Below, piece after piece: positions 4,997 to 6,163 of a stretch of 6,163 nucleotides of DNA. The translations under genes and the position numbers were made by a program. Position 1 is the first letter of the stretch; each line of letters opens with the position of its first letter. The notes beneath the pieces are model-generated. The model did no database searches. It was not told the origin of the DNA and saw only the letters and a list, made by a program, of their open reading frames with translations. Source of the stretch: Anaerolineales bacterium (GTDB lineage Bacteria > Chloroflexota > Anaerolineae > Promineifilales > Promineifilaceae); the NCBI GenBank assembly GCA_020432595.1, contig JAGQGA010000350.1, forward strand, positions 1 through 6,163. Reading direction: 5' to 3'.

Positions 4997-6163
4997 CCAT
5001 CACACTGTTTCCACTGTTTCCGCACAAGCGGTAAATAGACTCGTTCCGAGCCAGGTGGTGGCAACACGCCAGCATCCAGGACGCTTACATTATCGACATA
5101 GGTCCAGATGCCCCAAGATTTATTGTGATGGATATTGCGGTTTTCAAAACGAATACGAACGGTTTGCCCTTTGAATTTGCTCAAATCGTAACTGGCTTGC
5201 CGCCAACCCAAGTCAGTGCCAGGGGCTGGTGCTGTATTGTGGCAGGAACGATAGCCGTCTCGTAGCAGTTCAGCCAATACACCGCCGTTGGACATTGTCA
5301 CCCAGACGCGGAAATCGGAGTAGTCAATGGTGTCGTTGACAAACATGCGGTAGTTGAAGGATAAGATCGGCCGTTCCCATTCCGGCGGCACATAAATGGT
5401 TTGATGTAGCCAAGCACTACCTGCAGGTTGATTAGTTTGTGGCACAGGCTCTCCTAAACGAGCAGCCTGATTTCCATAGGGGGTGTTACTGCTCAACGAG
5501 CGATCTAAATTACCCCCATGACGCCAATGGGTAAAAACAGGTGATGCCTCAAAGGAACCGTTCAGGGCAAGTCCATGTTCAGGATCAGGATCAGGGTAAT
5601 TGGGAGCAAACTTATGAATACGGCGGTTGTCGGCATCGGCCACGAAAACATCTCTCTGGCTGTCGACCGTGATGCCTGCAGGAACATTGAAAAAAACCTC
5701 ACCACTCCCAGAGTTTCCCCAAGCCGTAATGAAGGTGCCATCATTGCTAAACTTCTGAACGCGGTTGGTGTTATCGGTCACAAAAACATTCCCCCGGCTA
5801 TCGGCCGTAATGTCTGTAGGAAAATAGAACTGACCCTCGTCACTCCCCCTGCCCCCCCAAGCCGTAATGAAGGTGCCATCATTGCCGAGTTTCTGAACGC
5901 GGTGGTTCAGAAACTCGGCCACGAAAACATTCCCCTGGCTATCAACCGTGATGCCTGTAGGATTGTTGAACTGACCCTCGTCACTCCCCCCGCTTCCCCA
6001 AGCCGTAATGAAGGTGCCATCATCGCTGAATTTCTGAATGCGGTTGTTTTCCGAATCGGCCACAAAAATATTCCCCTGGCGATCAGCCGTGATGCCTGTA
6101 GGAGAGTTGAACTGACCCTCGTCACTCCCCCCGCTTCCCCAAGCCGTAATGAAGGTGCCATCA
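4993..6163 (-). CDS. NHL-repeat beta-propeller protein with C-terminal beta-sandwich domain, N-terminus outside window
   Basis: At least 389 residues are visible; the frame is open to the right edge, so the GTG at 6063 is internal. Visible residues 1 to about 186 are four NHL blades of 46-47 residues, each with DGTFITAWG, then GQF..PTGIT.D, then GNVFVAD..N.R.QKF. Such blades form propellers that bind protein, sugar or nucleic acid. A PDPDPEHG linker (about 191-197) leads to a domain from NGSFEA (201-206) to YVDNVSVLD (355-363), the pattern of galactose-binding or CBM-like beta-sandwiches. The end has a proline-rich spacer and ERVYLPLVRKQ, a tail I associate with exported Chloroflexota proteins. 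Export is therefore inferred; the signal peptide would be outside. The role is unknown, with extracellular binding most likely. No terminator is seen after the TAG. Confidence 0.85.
   Translation of the reverse strand, partial: DGTFITAWGSGGSDEGQFNSPTGITADRQGNIFVADSENNRIQKFSDDGTFITAWGSGGSDEGQFNNPTGITVDSQGNVFVAEFLNHRVQKLGNDGTFITAWGGRGSDEGQFYFPTDITADSRGNVFVTDNTNRVQKFSNDGTFITAWGNSGSGEVFFNVPAGITVDSQRDVFVADADNRRIHKFAPNYPDPDPEHGLALNGSFEASPVFTHWRHGGNLDRSLSSNTPYGNQAARLGEPVPQTNQPAGSAWLHQTIYVPPEWERPILSFNYRMFVNDTIDYSDFRVWVTMSNGGVLAELLRDGYRSCHNTAPAPGTDLGWRQASYDLSKFKGQTVRIRFENRNIHHNKSWGIWTYVDNVSVLDAGVLPPPGSERVYLPLVRKQWKQCDG
5600..6163 (-). repeat. Tandem 141/138-base repeats encoding NHL blades
   Basis: The marker string AAGCCGTAATGAAGGTGCCA begins at 5721, 5859, 6000 and 6141, giving periods of 138, 141 and 141 bases. 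The two right-hand units are roughly 85-90% identical by hand comparison, with one uninterrupted identical run of 58 bases (5965-6022 against 6106-6163). The leftmost unit (down to about 5600) has diverged more. The array runs beyond the window. Confidence 0.9.
5884..5919. repeat. Perfect 15-base inverted repeat inside an NHL blade
   Basis: GCCGAGTTTCTGAAC (5884-5898) and its exact reverse complement GTTCAGAAACTCGGC (5905-5919) flank the 6-base loop GCGGTG. Both arms are coding: on the complement they give AEFLN and VQKLG around HR. Neighbouring blades have no such symmetry at the same place. Confidence 0.92.

Noticed and set aside
5907..6161. Repetitive 84-codon minus-strand frame
   Set aside because: It is an out-of-frame reading of the NHL tandem repeats; its periodicity comes from the DNA repeat.
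5600..6163. CRISPR array
   Set aside because: The units are 138-141 bases, contiguous and protein-coding, with no short repeat and unique-spacer pattern.

Overview
The window looks like chromosomal sequence from an environmental bacterium, most likely a Chloroflexota (Anaerolineae-like) lineage. Three things point there. The NHL-repeat protein ends in a VYLPLV tail that I associate with secreted Chloroflexota proteins. The intergenic gaps carry degenerate dispersed repeats. A palindrome, AACGGCCGTT, is strongly over-represented. The assignment is an inference; there is no rRNA or marker gene here.

Layout: (1) Positions 1-169, minus strand: the first 56 codons of a trimethylamine methyltransferase (MttB)-family gene that runs off the left edge. 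(2) Positions 170-514: a 345-base divergent intergenic region with an 86-base imperfect palindrome at 299-384. (3) Positions 515-1573, plus: a glycoside hydrolase family 172 (DUF2961) enzyme; its open frame extends upstream to 122, but the ribosome-binding site and the family's N-terminus put the start at 515. (4) Positions 1574-1663: a short gap filled by a long hairpin. (5) Positions 1664-2902, plus: an MFS transporter of the MFS_3/EntS-like type. (6) Positions 2930-3757, plus: a PfkB-family sugar kinase resembling fructoselysine 6-kinase, 27 bases after the transporter. (7) Positions 3758-3865: a convergent gap with 9-base repeats. (8) Positions 3866-4843, minus: a D-cysteine desulfhydrase-type PLP enzyme, probably leaderless. 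(9) Positions 4993-6163, minus: the C-terminal part of an NHL beta-propeller protein with nearly identical tandem blades, continuing beyond the right edge.

How the genes may work together: the GH172 enzyme, transporter and sugar kinase run in one direction and could form a small carbohydrate unit (release a furanose sugar, move it across the membrane, phosphorylate it). Only the transporter-kinase pair has operon-like spacing, and MFS_3 proteins are more often exporters. The MttB-like, D-cysteine desulfhydrase-like and NHL genes are on the other strand and look functionally separate.

The least ordinary signals are at DNA level: a HIP1-like palindrome used in three codon phases, and a perfect 15-base inverted repeat inside one NHL blade that looks like a templated (hairpin-copy) mutation. 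I see no CRISPR array, tRNA, rRNA, insertion sequence or obvious new defence system.
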